Positions 36,337-44,791 are shown, numbered from the stretch's first letter. The stretch is 64,000 bases of DNA from an uncultured Mobilibacterium sp. (GCA_947254375.1 CAMYCF010000004.1:1-64000), one strand, 5' to 3'. The notes: a model not told the origin generated them from the sequence alone. Program-made: numbers and translations.

Positions 36337-37140
36337 CGCTCCTTCGTATTTCCCCTTGATGAACTTCTTCGCTTCCGCGCTCTTGAGAGCTTTTACGAGA
36401 GCCTTCGTCTTCTTGGAATTTTTATCCTCTTTTCTTACCGCGATAACGTTTGCGAACTCCTTCGCCGCTTCGGAATCCTTGTCCTCGAACGCCAGCGAAT
36501 CGCCGGCCTTGAGGTTTGCGCCGAGCGCGTAGTTGCCGTTGATGACTCCGACCGCGAGATCAGGAAGGCTGCGAGGGATGATCGCCGCATCGAGCTCTAC
36601 GATATCGAGGTTTTTAGGGTTGTCGACGATGTCCGCTTTTGTCGCCTGCAGGCCGGCTCCCTTTTTGAGAGTTATGAGGCCCTGCTTCTGGAGGAGGAGA
36701 AGCGCTCTCGCCTCGTTCGTCGTGTCGTTTGGTACTCCGACTTTGTCGCCCGCCGTCAGAGCGTCCAGGCTGCTCTTCGCTCCCTTATATATTCCGAGAG
36801 GCTCGTAGTGGATCTTCGCGACCGCTACCAGATCGGTCTTGTTCTTCTTATTATAGTCCTTGAGATACGGCGTGTGCTGGAAGTAGTTCGCGTCGATATC
36901 CCCGTCCGTCAGCGCCTGGTTCGGCTTTACATAGTCTTCGAACTCGACGACCTTGAGCTTGTATCCGTCCTTTTCGAGCTCTTTCGATACCGCCTTCAAG
37001 ATCTCCGCGTGCGGCGAAGGCGATGCCCCGACTTTTATCACGTTATCCTCTTTCTTTGCTCCGCACCCCGCTAAAAGCGCCGTCGAAAGTGCGAGTGTTG
37101 TTGCGATCACGATCGTTCTTTTTATAAAATTCTTTTTCAT
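36322..37140 (-). CDS. metQ: Methionine-binding lipoprotein MetQ
   Basis: 272 residues. Signal peptide with lipobox LLAGC (Cys26), so it is lipid-anchored outside the membrane. The NlpA/MetQ domain shows VGASPSPHAEIL, ANYFQHTPYL and VGVPNDTTNEARALLLL. It delivers L- or D-methionine to MetNI. Third gene of the operon, 57 bases after metI; AAAGGAG lies 9 bases before ATG. Confidence 0.96.
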   Translation of the reverse strand: MKKNFIKRTIVIATTLALSTALLAGCGAKKEDNVIKVGASPSPHAEILKAVSKELEKDGYKLKVVEFEDYVKPNQALTDGDIDANYFQHTPYLKDYNKKNKTDLVAVAKIHYEPLGIYKGAKSSLDALTAGDKVGVPNDTTNEARALLLLQKQGLITLKKGAGLQATKADIVDNPKNLDIVELDAAIIPRSLPDLAVGVINGNYALGANLKAGDSLAFEDKDSEAAKEFANVIAVRKEDKNSKKTKALVKALKSAEAKKFIKGKYEGAVVAV

Positions 37141-37181
37141 AGTCTTTCTCCTTTTCCGTAAAAACTTTTACCGTACTTCTG

Positions 37182-37206
37182 TATCCTTTTATATCCTTTA
37201 TATCCT
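37182..37206. repeat. Tandem TATCCTTT(T)A repeat spanning the metI stop codon
   Basis: Three units of 9-10 bases. On the minus strand they read AGGATATAA, AGGATATAA and AAGGATA; the first contains the last codons of metI and its TAA. Confidence 0.75.
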
Positions 37207-37842
37207 GTTGTCGACCTTCTGTGCGACCTTTGCGAATATCTCCTGTAAAATCTGAACAATAACCACCAATAAAATCACCGTTATCCACATTATCGCCGTT
37301 TCGTAGCGATAGAGCCCGTACTTGATCGCGAGATCTCCGAGTCCGCCGCCTCCGACGATACCGGCCATCGCCGAATATCCGAGGATCGTTATCGTGGCTA
37401 CCGCGCCGCCGACGATTAGCGAAGGCTTGGCCTCGGCGAGCATGACTTTTGTGATTATCGTCATGTTCGAGGCTCCCATCGACTGCGCCGCTTCTATGAC
37501 GCCCTTGTCGATCTCTTTTATAGAGGACTCGACCAGCCTGGCCACGAACGGCGCCGCCGCGATGACGAGGATAAATACCGTTGCCGACGTCCCGATGCCC
37601 GTTCCGATTATTTTTCTCACGTAAGGCATGAGCGCGATCATGAGGATGAGGAACGGTACCGAGCGAATGACGTTTACGATGAATCCCATTACCTTGTTAT
37701 ACGCCGGATTCGGTTTTATGCCCTGCGCATCGGTGACCACGAGTGAGATCCCGATCGGTATGCCTATCACTTCGGCGAGCAGGGTGGAGACGAGGGTCAT
37801 GTACAGCGTCTGTAAGACCGCTTCCCAAAGCATTGCTCCCAT
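37198..37842 (-). CDS. metI: Methionine ABC transporter permease MetI
   Basis: 214 residues, five predicted transmembrane helices. The ABC-contact loop EAAQSMGAS lies in the middle, and the C-terminal AGIVGGGGLGDLAIKYGLYRYE is MetI-like. ATG immediately follows the metN stop codon; AGGAGG lies 8 bases upstream, inside metN. It moves methionine across the membrane with MetN. Confidence 0.96.
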   Translation of the reverse strand: MGAMLWEAVLQTLYMTLVSTLLAEVIGIPIGISLVVTDAQGIKPNPAYNKVMGFIVNVIRSVPFLILMIALMPYVRKIIGTGIGTSATVFILVIAAAPFVARLVESSIKEIDKGVIEAAQSMGASNMTIITKVMLAEAKPSLIVGGAVATITILGYSAMAGIVGGGGLGDLAIKYGLYRYETAIMWITVILLVVIVQILQEIFAKVAQKVDNRI

Positions 37843-38871
37843 CTATTCCACCTCCTCTTCAAGCTCGATAAATTCTATGTGGTTGTCTCTGAGGAACTTC
37901 TTCTGTTGTTCGCTTTTCTCTTCATCGTCCGAGAGGCAGAGGACCATTTGTCCCTTCTGACGCCCGTCGACGACCTGCATGTCGGCGTAAAATATGTTGA
38001 CCGGCGCTCCCGTAGCCAGGATCATGTTCGCTATCCGAGGCTCGTAGGCTACAAAATCGTCGAACACCAGCCTGATCTTCTTGCTCTTCGAAACTTTGTA
38101 AAGTCCGTCGCTTTCGCCCCTTCCGTCCGGAAAAAAGAGCCTTCTCGCGGCCGCCGTTTTCGGCTTCGTAAAAACGTCTTCGACGTTTCCGCGCTCGGCG
38201 ATCTCTCCATTCTCAATGATCGCCACCTTGTTGCAGATCTCCTTGATGACGCTCATCTCATGGGTGATGATCACTATCGTTATCCCGAACTTTTCGTTGA
38301 TGTCCTTGAGGAGCGCGAGCAGCGATCTCGTCGTCTTCGGGTCGAGTGCGCTCGTCGCCTCGTCGCAGAGGAGCACCTTCGGATCCGAGGCCAGCGCCCT
38401 CGCGATCGCTACGCGCTGCTTCTGTCCTCCGGAAAGCTGTGAAGGGTAGGACCGCATTCGGTCGCCGAGCCCTACGACTTCAAGCAGTTCCTGCGCCCTC
38501 TTCGAAGCCTCCGCTTTCGGGACCTTCGCTATCTCGAGCGGGAAGCAGACGTTCCCGATCGCATCTCTCTGCATCAGCAGGTTGAACTGCTGGAAGATCA
38601 TCGCGATCTTCCTCCTCTCGATGTTGAGCTCCTTCTGCCCGAGTGAGAGGAGCGACTTTCCGTCGAAGATGACCTCCCCTTCCGTAGGCGTTTCGAGAAG
38701 GTTCATGCACCGAACGAGGGTACTTTTACCGGCGCCGGAAAGACCGATTATGCCGTAGATGTCGCCTTTTTCGATATCGAGGGAAATGCCCCTCAGCGCG
38801 ACGACCTTTCCGCCCTTGGTGTCGAACTCTTTTGTAATGCCCTGAAGGCTGATGATTTTATCCGTACTCAA
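37843..38871 (-). CDS. metN: Methionine ABC transporter ATP-binding protein MetN
   Basis: 342 residues. Walker [11 protein letters not shown]-loop, signature [15 protein letters not shown], Walker [12 protein letters not shown] and switch His in IITHE. The C-terminal NIL domain (about 265-335) binds methionine and inhibits transport when the pool is full. The start is TTG 38871, with GGAGG 5 bases upstream. A 280-base leader upstream carries a Met-rich peptide gene and an attenuator. Confidence 0.97.
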   Translation of the reverse strand: MSTDKIISLQGITKEFDTKGGKVVALRGISLDIEKGDIYGIIGLSGAGKSTLVRCMNLLETPTEGEVIFDGKSLLSLGQKELNIERRKIAMIFQQFNLLMQRDAIGNVCFPLEIAKVPKAEASKRAQELLEVVGLGDRMRSYPSQLSGGQKQRVAIARALASDPKVLLCDEATSALDPKTTRSLLALLKDINEKFGITIVIITHEMSVIKEICNKVAIIENGEIAERGNVEDVFTKPKTAAARRLFFPDGRGESDGLYKVSKSKKIRLVFDDFVAYEPRIANMILATGAPVNIFYADMQVVDGRQKGQMVLCLSDDEEKSEQQKKFLRDNHIEFIELEEEVE

Positions 38872-38889
38872 CGTGTCCTCCGTTCATTC

Positions 38890-38952
38890 TTTTTACCTCA
38901 GCACGCCTGCGCGTCAGGTATCCCGTTTTTTACCTCAGCGCGCCTGCGCGTC
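38890..38952. repeat. Direct repeat between the attenuator and metN
   Basis: Two 26-base copies, 38890-38915 and 38927-38952, differ at one base: TTTTTACCTCAGC, A or G, then CGCCTGCGCGTC. Each contains a small GC palindrome. Function unknown. Confidence 0.85.
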
Positions 38953-38965
38953 GGACCTCTGCGAT

Positions 38966-38995
38966 AAAAAAAGAGCAGGCATCTAACGCCTGCTC
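38966..38995 (-). terminator. Attenuator terminator in the metN leader
   Basis: GAGCAGGC pairs with GCCTGCTC across the loop GTTAGAT, followed by seven T on the minus strand. It lies 95 bases before the metN start, inside the transcribed leader, so it can stop transcription before the operon. Confidence 0.92.
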
Positions 38996-39080
38996 GTGTG
39001 CTTTCATAAAAACGATCCGTAGATCTTCTCACCGCATAGTGTTAGATTGATTACCTACTTAAGTTGAAGCATGCACATGC
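38973..39080 (-). promoter_or_regulatory. Methionine attenuator: competing RNA helices
   Basis: Four segments are visible on the minus strand. Segment 1 (39080-39074, GCATGTG) lies over Met/Cys codons of the leader peptide. Segment 2 (39047-39034, ATCTAACACTATGC) begins 7 bases past the leader stop. Segment 3 (38993-38981, GCAGGCGTTAGAT) and segment 4 (38980-38973) follow. Segments 2 and 3 pair over 7 continuous bp plus 5 more across one mismatch and one bulge (antiterminator). Segments 3 and 4 make the terminator; 1 and 2 can pair over about 7 bp. Confidence 0.8.
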
Positions 39081-39120
39081 CCATCATATTCATTTCCATC
39101 ATGCCGATATTTCCGAACAT
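39055..39120 (-). CDS. Methionine-rich leader peptide of metNIQ
   Basis: 21 codons, eight of them Met, the peptide starting MFGNIGMMEMNMMGMCM and ending LQLK. AAAGGAG lies 8 bases before ATG 39120, and the mRNA starts about 33 bases upstream. The UAG stop sits 7 bases before the antiterminator segment. This is the layout of trp/his-type leader peptides: a ribosome stalled on Met codons would free segment 2 for antitermination, while one that reaches the stop would cover it. Inference from sequence only. Confidence 0.85.
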   Translation of the reverse strand: MFGNIGMMEMNMMGMCMLQLK

Positions 39121-39159
39121 ATGCTGCTCTCCTTTCGTAGATTTCAATCTGATGTGTGT

Positions 39160-39188
39160 AATATACCAAAGAGATAGTGGCCTGTCAA
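39160..39188 (-). promoter_or_regulatory. Promoter of the metNIQ leader
   Basis: Perfect -35 TTGACA (39183-39188), 17-base spacer, -10 TATATT (39160-39165). The start point would be near 39153. Confidence 0.9.
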
Positions 39189-39280
39189 CCCATTTTTATA
39201 AAAACTTTGTTAAATCCTCCAATCTTTGTGATTTTAACGCGACTAAAAGTTTTTTCATTGACCCTAAATCACAAAAATTC

Positions 39281-39309
39281 TTGCTTTTGTCACTTTAGCA
39301 TGAGATAAT
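39281..39309 (+). promoter_or_regulatory. sstT promoter
   Basis: -35 TTGCTT (39281-39286), 17 bases, -10 GATAAT (39304-39309). A small hairpin (TGCAACTCA with TGAGGTTGCA, near 39317-39337) lies in the 5' UTR. Confidence 0.5.
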
Positions 39310-39368
39310 GTAACCTGTGCAACTCATTTGAGGTTGCAGCCTATTCGTTAGATTTACGGAGGTTGGTT

Positions 39369-40604
39369 TTGAAAAAATTATGGGTAGCCTGGATGAGGCT
39401 GAGCTTGGTAAAGCAAATCATCATCGGACTCGTTATCGGTATAATCATGGGTGTGACTGCGCCGAAGCAGCTCGCGGGAGTCGAGATCTTCGGACAGCTG
39501 TTCGTCGGAGCGCTGAAGGGCGTTGCACCTATACTCGTATTCTTCCTTGTAATGTCGGCGATCTCGGGCCACAAGAAAGGGCAGAAGACCAACATGAAGC
39601 ACATCGTCGGCCTCTACCTGCTCGGAACTTTCTGCGCCGGAACGCTTGCCGTTTTTGCCAGCTACATCTTCAGGATAAAACTTGTCCTCGGAGCGGGCGG
39701 CGGCGACATCACTCCGCCGAGCGGCATAACCGAAGTACTGAAAACACTTGTATTCAACATTGTTTCTAACCCGGTCGACGCTCTCATGAACGCGAATTAC
39801 ATCGGTATCCTCACATGGGCGATCCTTGTCGGAATAGCGCTCAGACACGCGAACGACTCGACGAAGACGGTCATCAGCGACGTTGCGGATGCTCTTTCGC
39901 AGCTCGTAAGGTGGGTCATCAGATTCGCACCTCTCGGAGTTATGGGTCTCGTGTTCAACTCGATCGCAGAAAGCGGTATCCACACGCTCCTGAACTACGG
40001 TAAATTGATCGGACTGCTCGTAGGACTCATGTTCTTCGACGCGCTTGTCATCAACCCGATCATAACTTATCTGAACATAAGGGAAAACCCTTATCCGCTC
40101 GTTCTGAAATGCCTCAAAGACAGCGGCATCACGGCGTTCTTCACGAGGAGTTCCGCAGCGAACATCCCTGTAAACATGAAGCTGTGCGAAGAGCTCGGAT
40201 TGGACAAGGATACGTATTCGATATCGATCCCTCTCGGCGCGACCGTAAACATGGGCGGAGCAGCTATAACCATCGCGACCCTGTCGCTTGCAGCGACTCA
40301 CACGCTCGGCATCGCAGTCGATGTTCCCACCGCGATAATCCTCTGCGTACTTTCCGCAGTCAGCGCTTGCGGCGCATCCGGTGTTGCGGGAGGATCGCTC
40401 CTTCTCATACCGCTCGCCTGCAGCCTTTTCGGTATTCCTAACGACATCGCTATGCAGGTAGTCGGCGTAGGCTTCATCGTAGGCGTTATTCAGGACTCCT
40501 GCGAGACGGCGCTCAACTCCTCGACGGACGTACTCTTTACAGCCGTTGCGGATATCCGTAACAGGAAAAAAATGGCAGCCGCAGGTCAGGCAGCAGCCGA
40601 ATAA
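39369..40604 (+). CDS. sstT: Na+/serine-threonine symporter SstT
   Basis: 411 residues, dicarboxylate/amino acid:cation symporter family. The SstT-type signature is clear: two hairpin regions with [13 protein letters not shown] and [18 protein letters not shown], then [15 protein letters not shown] and [11 protein letters not shown]. It imports serine and threonine with Na+, which fits a Na+-pumping V-ATPase. The start is TTG 39369, six bases after GGAGG; another in-frame TTG two codons earlier touches that site. Confidence 0.95.
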   Translation: MKKLWVAWMRLSLVKQIIIGLVIGIIMGVTAPKQLAGVEIFGQLFVGALKGVAPILVFFLVMSAISGHKKGQKTNMKHIVGLYLLGTFCAGTLAVFASYIFRIKLVLGAGGGDITPPSGITEVLKTLVFNIVSNPVDALMNANYIGILTWAILVGIALRHANDSTKTVISDVADALSQLVRWVIRFAPLGVMGLVFNSIAESGIHTLLNYGKLIGLLVGLMFFDALVINPIITYLNIRENPYPLVLKCLKDSGITAFFTRSSAANIPVNMKLCEELGLDKDTYSISIPLGATVNMGGAAITIATLSLAATHTLGIAVDVPTAIILCVLSAVSACGASGVAGGSLLLIPLACSLFGIPNDIAMQVVGVGFIVGVIQDSCETALNSSTDVLFTAVADIRNRKKMAAAGQAAAE

Positions 40605-40623
40605 AAATTTTATACGGATATAA

Positions 40624-40659
40624 AAGGGCTCCCCGGATCTGATCTCGGGGAGCTTTTTG
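40624..40659 (+). terminator. Terminator of sstT
   Basis: GCTCCCCG pairs with CGGGGAGC around a 10-base loop, followed by five T. A-rich bases on the other side may let it end the convergent phosphatase gene too. Confidence 0.88.
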
Positions 40660-40674
40660 ATTGCGCTGTCGTTT

Positions 40675-41337
40675 CTATTTTATCTGGGTATAGCCGGTCG
40701 CCGTTTTTCCTTCGACCTCGATCGAATATCCGTATCCGGGAGCCGGGAGCCACTGCCACGAATCGTCTTTGATATGCGGCAGGAGGATGTCCATTATCTC
40801 GATGATGACGCCGCCGTGACAGACCGCGATTATATCTTTTTCGGGGCCTGCTGCCGAATTTGTCGCCGGGGCTTTTGCCGGATCTGCCGGCGCTCCTTCC
40901 ACATCATGTTGAGGCAGTCCGCGTTCCATGAGGTCCGCTGCGGCACGCTCGGTCCTCGCCCTGAATCCTGAGTGATCGTCGCCGCCCGGGAAAGAAAACG
41001 CGTCCGTCTCCCTGCTCAGCCAGCTCCTTATTATCTCGTGCTCCGTCGCCTCTTCGAGGCACATCATCTCGAATTCACCGAGGTCGATCTCGCGAAGGTC
41101 CGGCATGATCTCGCGGGGCGTGTCTCCGTAGATCAGCTCGAACGTCTCCTCCGCACGCCTCATTCCCGACGTAAAACAAAGCGCTCCCTGAGCGCTCGGA
41201 TACAGTCCCTCTTCCCGCGTGCGGGCTATCTCTGCCCGTCCCTCTTCGGTGAGCGGAAGTTCGGTGCTACCGTATAAAATTTTCTCCTGCGTCCCCTTCG
41301 TCGCTCCGTGCCGTATGAGGTGTATCTTCCTTGACAT
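40675..41337 (-). CDS. Histidine phosphatase family protein
   Basis: 220 residues, phosphoglycerate-mutase-like fold. The catalytic LIRHGATKGTQEKILYGSTELPLTEEG resembles CobC/alpha-ribazole phosphatase; the second His is in VCHGG. Substrate unknown. A low-complexity Ala/Pro insert (EGAPADPAKAPATNSAAG) lies just before the second His. ATG 41337 is 21 bases downstream of tRNA-Arg, with GGGCGGG before it, and I see no terminator or new promoter between, so it is probably transcribed with the tRNA. Confidence 0.87.
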   Translation of the reverse strand: MSRKIHLIRHGATKGTQEKILYGSTELPLTEEGRAEIARTREEGLYPSAQGALCFTSGMRRAEETFELIYGDTPREIMPDLREIDLGEFEMMCLEEATEHEIIRSWLSRETDAFSFPGGDDHSGFRARTERAAADLMERGLPQHDVEGAPADPAKAPATNSAAGPEKDIIAVCHGGVIIEIMDILLPHIKDDSWQWLPAPGYGYSIEVEGKTATGYTQIK

Positions 41338-41358
41338 TTCCCGCCCTTTCTGTTCCTT

Positions 41359-41434
41359 TGGCGCACCGGGAGAGATTCGAACTCTCGACCAACACATTCG
41401 GAGTGTGCTACTCTATCCCCTGAGCTACCGGTGC
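41359..41434 (-). tRNA. tRNA-Arg (anticodon CCG)
   Basis: 76 bases including an encoded CCA. Acceptor GCACCGG pairs with CCGGTGC, the D-arm is GCTCAGGGGATAGAGT, the anticodon loop CTCCGAA gives CCG (reads CGG), and the T-loop TTCGAAT is normal. Confidence 0.95.
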
Positions 41435-41496
41435 ATGATGTTTTGGGGTCGGCGGGGTTGTACGATCCGCGAAACGGTTTTTACGGCCGCCTGTAA

Positions 41497-41524
41497 ATTA
41501 TATCAGAGAGACCGAAAATGTAAA
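41497..41524 (-). promoter_or_regulatory. Promoter of tRNA-Arg(CCG)
   Basis: -35 TTTACA (41519-41524), 16 bases, extended -10 TGATATAAT (TATAAT at 41497-41502). Confidence 0.8.
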
Positions 41525-41564
41525 GTTGCCGGGCGTTTTTTAGGGCTTCTTTTGCCTAAAAACC

Positions 41565-41593
41565 TTGACTTTTGAAGGGCGGGGTAATATACT
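41565..41593 (+). promoter_or_regulatory. rplM-rpsI promoter
   Basis: -35 TTGACT (41565-41570), 17 bases, -10 TATACT (41588-41593). The transcript has a leader of about 150 bases before rplM. Confidence 0.8.
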
Positions 41594-41660
41594 TTTTAGG
41601 CGCTTATGCGCAAAATGCTTCGGGCAGGCATGGCCGACAGCCCGGGCGCTAAGTTATTTT
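41594..41660 (+). promoter_or_regulatory. Structured leader of rplM (candidate L13-type autoregulatory RNA)
   Basis: TTAGGCGC near the 5' end pairs with GCGCTAA near 41645-41652 (one bulge), closing an inner helix GGGC/GCCC. L13 leaders in Firmicutes bind L13 and repress their own operon. The position and fold suggest this, but I cannot match the published consensus by eye. Confidence 0.5.
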
Positions 41661-41663
41661 AGG

Positions 41664-41734
41664 ATGCCGAAACAAATTTTACCGAATTCGAGTAGGCAAT
41701 GCCGAAACCGATCGCAATGCGATCCGAGTAGGTA
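41664..41734 (+). repeat. 35-36-bp tandem repeat in the rplM leader
   Basis: 41664-41698 and 41699-41734 both begin ATGCCGAAAC and end CGAGTAGG plus two bases. The middle parts differ. The second unit has a GATCGCAATGCGATC palindrome. Confidence 0.75.
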
Positions 41735-41749
41735 GAAAGGAAATCAGAA

Positions 41750-42178
41750 ATGAAATCTTTTATCGCAAAACCGCAGGAGGTCGAGCATAAGTGGTATGTG
41801 ATCGACGCTGCGGACCAGACCCTCGGAAAGGTCGCGGTAGAGGCCGCATCGATCCTCAGGGGCAAGAAGAAACCTATCTACACTCCTCACGTAGACTGCG
41901 GCGATTATGTCATCATAATCAATGCTGAGAAGGTAGCCGTTTCCGGCAAGAAGGAAAAGGAAAAGATCTACAAGAGCCACAGCGGTTATCCGGGTGGACT
42001 CAAGGAAGTACCTCTCGGTGAGCTCCGCGCGAGAAAGCCGGAAGAGATCATCCGCCACGCCGTAAAAGGCATGATGCCTAAGGGCAAGCTCGGCAGGCAG
42101 ATGTTCAAGAAGCTCAAAGTCTATGCAGGTCCTGATCATCCGCACGCAGCACAGCGTCCGGAAGAGTGGACGTTATAA
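41750..42178 (+). CDS. rplM: 50S ribosomal protein L13
   Basis: 142 residues. It begins [21 protein letters not shown], with the L13 signature [29 protein letters not shown] near residue 85. An early-assembly 23S rRNA binder. AAAGGA precedes ATG; rpsI starts 18 bases downstream. Confidence 0.98.
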   Translation: MKSFIAKPQEVEHKWYVIDAADQTLGKVAVEAASILRGKKKPIYTPHVDCGDYVIIINAEKVAVSGKKEKEKIYKSHSGYPGGLKEVPLGELRARKPEEIIRHAVKGMMPKGKLGRQMFKKLKVYAGPDHPHAAQRPEEWTL

Positions 42179-42196
42179 AAGGAAGGAGGTTAAGAT

Positions 42197-42592
42197 ATGG
42201 CTAAGACACAATACCAGGCAACAGGTAGAAGGAAAGCTTCTGTAGCTAGAGTCAGACTTCTTCCGGGAAAGGGCAGGATCGTCGTTAATAAGAAGGACCT
42301 CGATGATTACTTCGGTATGGAGATCCTCAGAAACGAAGTTCGCAGACCTTTCGATGTAACGAGCACAGCTGAGAAGTTCGACGTGATCGCGACCGTTCAC
42401 GGCGGCGGATTCACGGGACAGGCGGGAGCGCTCAGGCACGGTATCTCGAGAGCTCTATGCGAAGCGGACGAAGAGTCCTATCGTCCTGCTCTCAAAGCAG
42501 CGGGCTTCCTCACGAGAGACCCTCGTATGAAAGAGAGAAAGAAATACGGTCTCAAGAAAGCAAGAAAAGCAAGCCAGTTCTCGAAACGTTAG
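42197..42592 (+). CDS. rpsI: 30S ribosomal protein S9
   Basis: 131 residues. [10 protein letters not shown] at the N-terminus, [19 protein letters not shown] in the middle and the basic tail [12 protein letters not shown] that reaches the P-site tRNA. AAGGAGG lies before ATG. Last gene of the rplM operon. Confidence 0.98.
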   Translation: MAKTQYQATGRRKASVARVRLLPGKGRIVVNKKDLDDYFGMEILRNEVRRPFDVTSTAEKFDVIATVHGGGFTGQAGALRHGISRALCEADEESYRPALKAAGFLTRDPRMKERKKYGLKKARKASQFSKR

Positions 42593-42629
42593 TTTCAGCG
42601 GAACGCGCAGGCGGATCGAAGCAAAACAA

Positions 42630-42664
42630 AACAGCAACTTCCGGATCGGAGGTTGCTGTTTTTT
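42630..42664 (+). terminator. Terminator of rplM-rpsI
   Basis: AACAGCAAC pairs with GTTGCTGTT around a TTCCGGATCGGAG loop, followed by T4 after the stem's own TT. Confidence 0.92.
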
Positions 42665-42713
42665 CATGTCGCTTTATAAAAAAGATTTCCGTGGGCCTAG
42701 TGGTTGCGCCGCC

Positions 42714-43640
42714 CTAAAAAGTCGCGACTTCCGGATCCGCCGGCTCGCACTTCTCGAGCTTCTTTACGTAGAGGACCGGGCCTTTTTCGCCGTACGCCTC
42801 TTCGTACTCGACGCGAAGCTTCGCCGTTATTTTTACCCAGTCGCCCACCTTGAGATCGTCCTTCGCCGCATAGACCGCCACGGTCCCGGCAAACTCGATG
42901 TCCTCGACGCAGCACGTCATCACAGGCCTTCCGAACGCGAACTTTCCCGCCGGCAGCTCATCGCTCAGCGCGACGATCCCTTTGACCTCGATCGTTTTAC
43001 CGTCGTAGTCTTCAGGCTTATCGTTCATGTCGGCGTACCACTCAGCGAACCAGTCGTCCTCGACGACGATCTTCGAAGCGCTTTTCTCATACGGCAGCGG
43101 ATCCTCTATCTCGTCCGGCTCCATGTCGTACGGCCCGTATTCGTAAAGGATGTAAGTCTTGCGATTCGCGATCCTGACCTCGCGGTGCAGAGGCATTTTA
43201 TCGGCCTCCGGGGTGGTGCGGTTGAAAATGACGATGTCCGCCCATTTCATTTTATCGAAGCAGAGCTGGCGCATGTTCTTGTTGTACATTTCGAATGTTG
43301 TCGCATCGAAGATCGCGAATTCCTGCGCAATCGCCCAGTTCTGCGGCATCCTCTCTAAAAGTTTTTCGCGGAGCCACATGCCGTTGTACTCGATTATGAT
43401 CCTGTCCGCGCCGCTTTCCCGCACCAGCCGCGTGAGGTTTTTACGGGTAAAATCTTCCTCCGACACGTATTCGAGCATGACCTGCTCTATGAATTTATCC
43501 GTCGCGAATTCCTCTTCGCCCTCCTCGAAGACGAGGATCAGTGTTTTATGCGGTTCGTCGCCGGGCACTTTGAGGACGCTGTTTATAAAAGTCGTTTTGC
43601 CCGCGTCTAAAAATCCGTTGTGTAAAATTACGGGTATCAA
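42714..43640 (-). CDS. G3E GTPase fused to a C-terminal OB-like (DUF1980/YcgQ-type) domain
   Basis: 308 residues. The N-terminal P-loop GFLDAGKTT and the IIIEYNGMW and IFNRTT strings fit a divergent CobW/G3E GTPase. It lacks the usual CxCC metal motif. The C-terminal part (about 215-305), with GRPVMTCCVEDIEFAG and DWVKITAKLRVEY, resembles the C-terminal domain of the DUF1980/TIGR03943 family linked to metal permeases. It probably serves metal homeostasis, together with the G3E GTPase just upstream. The DUF1980 assignment is from memory of the motif. Confidence 0.75.
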   Translation of the reverse strand: MIPVILHNGFLDAGKTTFINSVLKVPGDEPHKTLILVFEEGEEEFATDKFIEQVMLEYVSEEDFTRKNLTRLVRESGADRIIIEYNGMWLREKLLERMPQNWAIAQEFAIFDATTFEMYNKNMRQLCFDKMKWADIVIFNRTTPEADKMPLHREVRIANRKTYILYEYGPYDMEPDEIEDPLPYEKSASKIVVEDDWFAEWYADMNDKPEDYDGKTIEVKGIVALSDELPAGKFAFGRPVMTCCVEDIEFAGTVAVYAAKDDLKVGDWVKITAKLRVEYEEAYGEKGPVLYVKKLEKCEPADPEVATF

Positions 43641-43684
43641 TTCCGCCTCCTAAAAATTTTTGCTCTCGCCTGAAAAGCTTCCCG

Positions 43685-44767
43685 CTATCTGTTTATCCCG
43701 AAAAGCTCTTTGATGTTCTCTTTGTTGAGGGCCGTTCCGATCACGCAGAAGATCCCGCTGACGTTCGGCTCGCCGCTCCTGACTTCTCCTTCGCCCGGGA
43801 CGTAGTCGAACTCGAGCCAGCCGCCGTCCGCATCTCTCAGTATTCCTTTCGACCTCAGGACGACGCCGTATTTACCGTCATCCTCTAACTCGTCGAGTGT
43901 TTCTTCTATCTGATCTTTGGTGAAGGCCTTCGCCGTTTCGATGCCGAATTCTTCAAAGACTTCGTCGGCGTGGTGGTGGCCGTGCTCGTGGTGGCAGCCG
44001 CATGAGCAAGTCTCGCCGTGGTCGTGGTGATGATGTTCGTGTTCATCGTGGTCGTGGTGGCGATGTTCATGCTCGTCATGGTCGTGGTCATGGTGGTGCT
44101 CGTGCTCGTCATGGTTGTGATCGTGAGCGCGTTCGTTCAGGAACTCGTCGATCACTTTCGACTCCGAGCCGCACTCCTCCATTACCTGAAGGATCTTCGC
44201 ACCGTCAAGCTCGTCCCAATCGGTCGTAACTATTACGGCATCCTTGTTGATGTCGCGAAGCATCGATATAGCTTCTTCTATTTTTGCGTCGGAAAGATCT
44301 TTCGTGTGGCTGAGTATGAGCGATGTAGCATATTCCACCTGGTTCTCGTAGAACTCGCCGAAGTTTGCCAGATATCTCTTGCACTTTTTCGCATCTATGA
44401 CTGCGATCAGCCCGTTCAGCACGACGCGCTCGTCATGAAGATCGTCTATTGCCGCCATAACGTCGCTGAGTTTTCCGACGCCCGACGGTTCGATCAGGAT
44501 CCTGTCCGGCGTGAATTTATCTATTACCTCTTCGAGGGCCTTTTCAAAATCCCCGACGAGCGTGCAGCAAATGCAGCCCGCGTTCAGCTCATTTATCTCT
44601 ATTCCGGTGTTCTTCAGGAACGATTTGTCGACGCCGATCTCGCCGAACTCGTTCTCGATGAGGACGAGCTGCTCACCCTTATAGGCTTCCGCGATCAGCT
44701 TCTTGATGAGTGTCGTCTTTCCCGCTCCGAGGAATCCCGAAAAAATATCAACTTTTATTTTCTTCAT
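43685..44767 (-). CDS. CobW-family G3E GTPase metallochaperone with His-rich loop
   Basis: 360 residues. Walker A GFLGAGKTT, the metal motif CICC in LNAGCICCTLVG, and EPSGVG. A His/Asp/Glu-rich stretch (about residues 215-268, including HHHHDH repeats and CSCGCHHEHGHHH) binds zinc or nickel by analogy. A C-terminal CobW domain closes the protein. Such GTPases hand Zn2+, Co2+ or Ni2+ to client enzymes. AAAGGAG precedes ATG. The low-complexity DNA here encodes long His runs in one frame only. Confidence 0.93.
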   Translation of the reverse strand: MKKIKVDIFSGFLGAGKTTLIKKLIAEAYKGEQLVLIENEFGEIGVDKSFLKNTGIEINELNAGCICCTLVGDFEKALEEVIDKFTPDRILIEPSGVGKLSDVMAAIDDLHDERVVLNGLIAVIDAKKCKRYLANFGEFYENQVEYATSLILSHTKDLSDAKIEEAISMLRDINKDAVIVTTDWDELDGAKILQVMEECGSESKVIDEFLNERAHDHNHDEHEHHHDHDHDEHEHRHHDHDEHEHHHHDHGETCSCGCHHEHGHHHADEVFEEFGIETAKAFTKDQIEETLDELEDDGKYGVVLRSKGILRDADGGWLEFDYVPGEGEVRSGEPNVSGIFCVIGTALNKENIKELFGINR

Positions 44768-44791
44768 CGTAAGTTCTCTCCTTTTTTATAA

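Noticed and set aside
38872..39188. S-box (SAM riboswitch) or T-box before metN
   Set aside because: I see neither the S-box core strings nor a T-box sequence; the leader is explained better by the Met-rich peptide and attenuator.
43906..44229. Repetitive reading frames opposite or shifted in the His-rich GTPase
   Set aside because: They arise from the CAT/CAC-rich repeat encoding the histidine stretch and have no start site.
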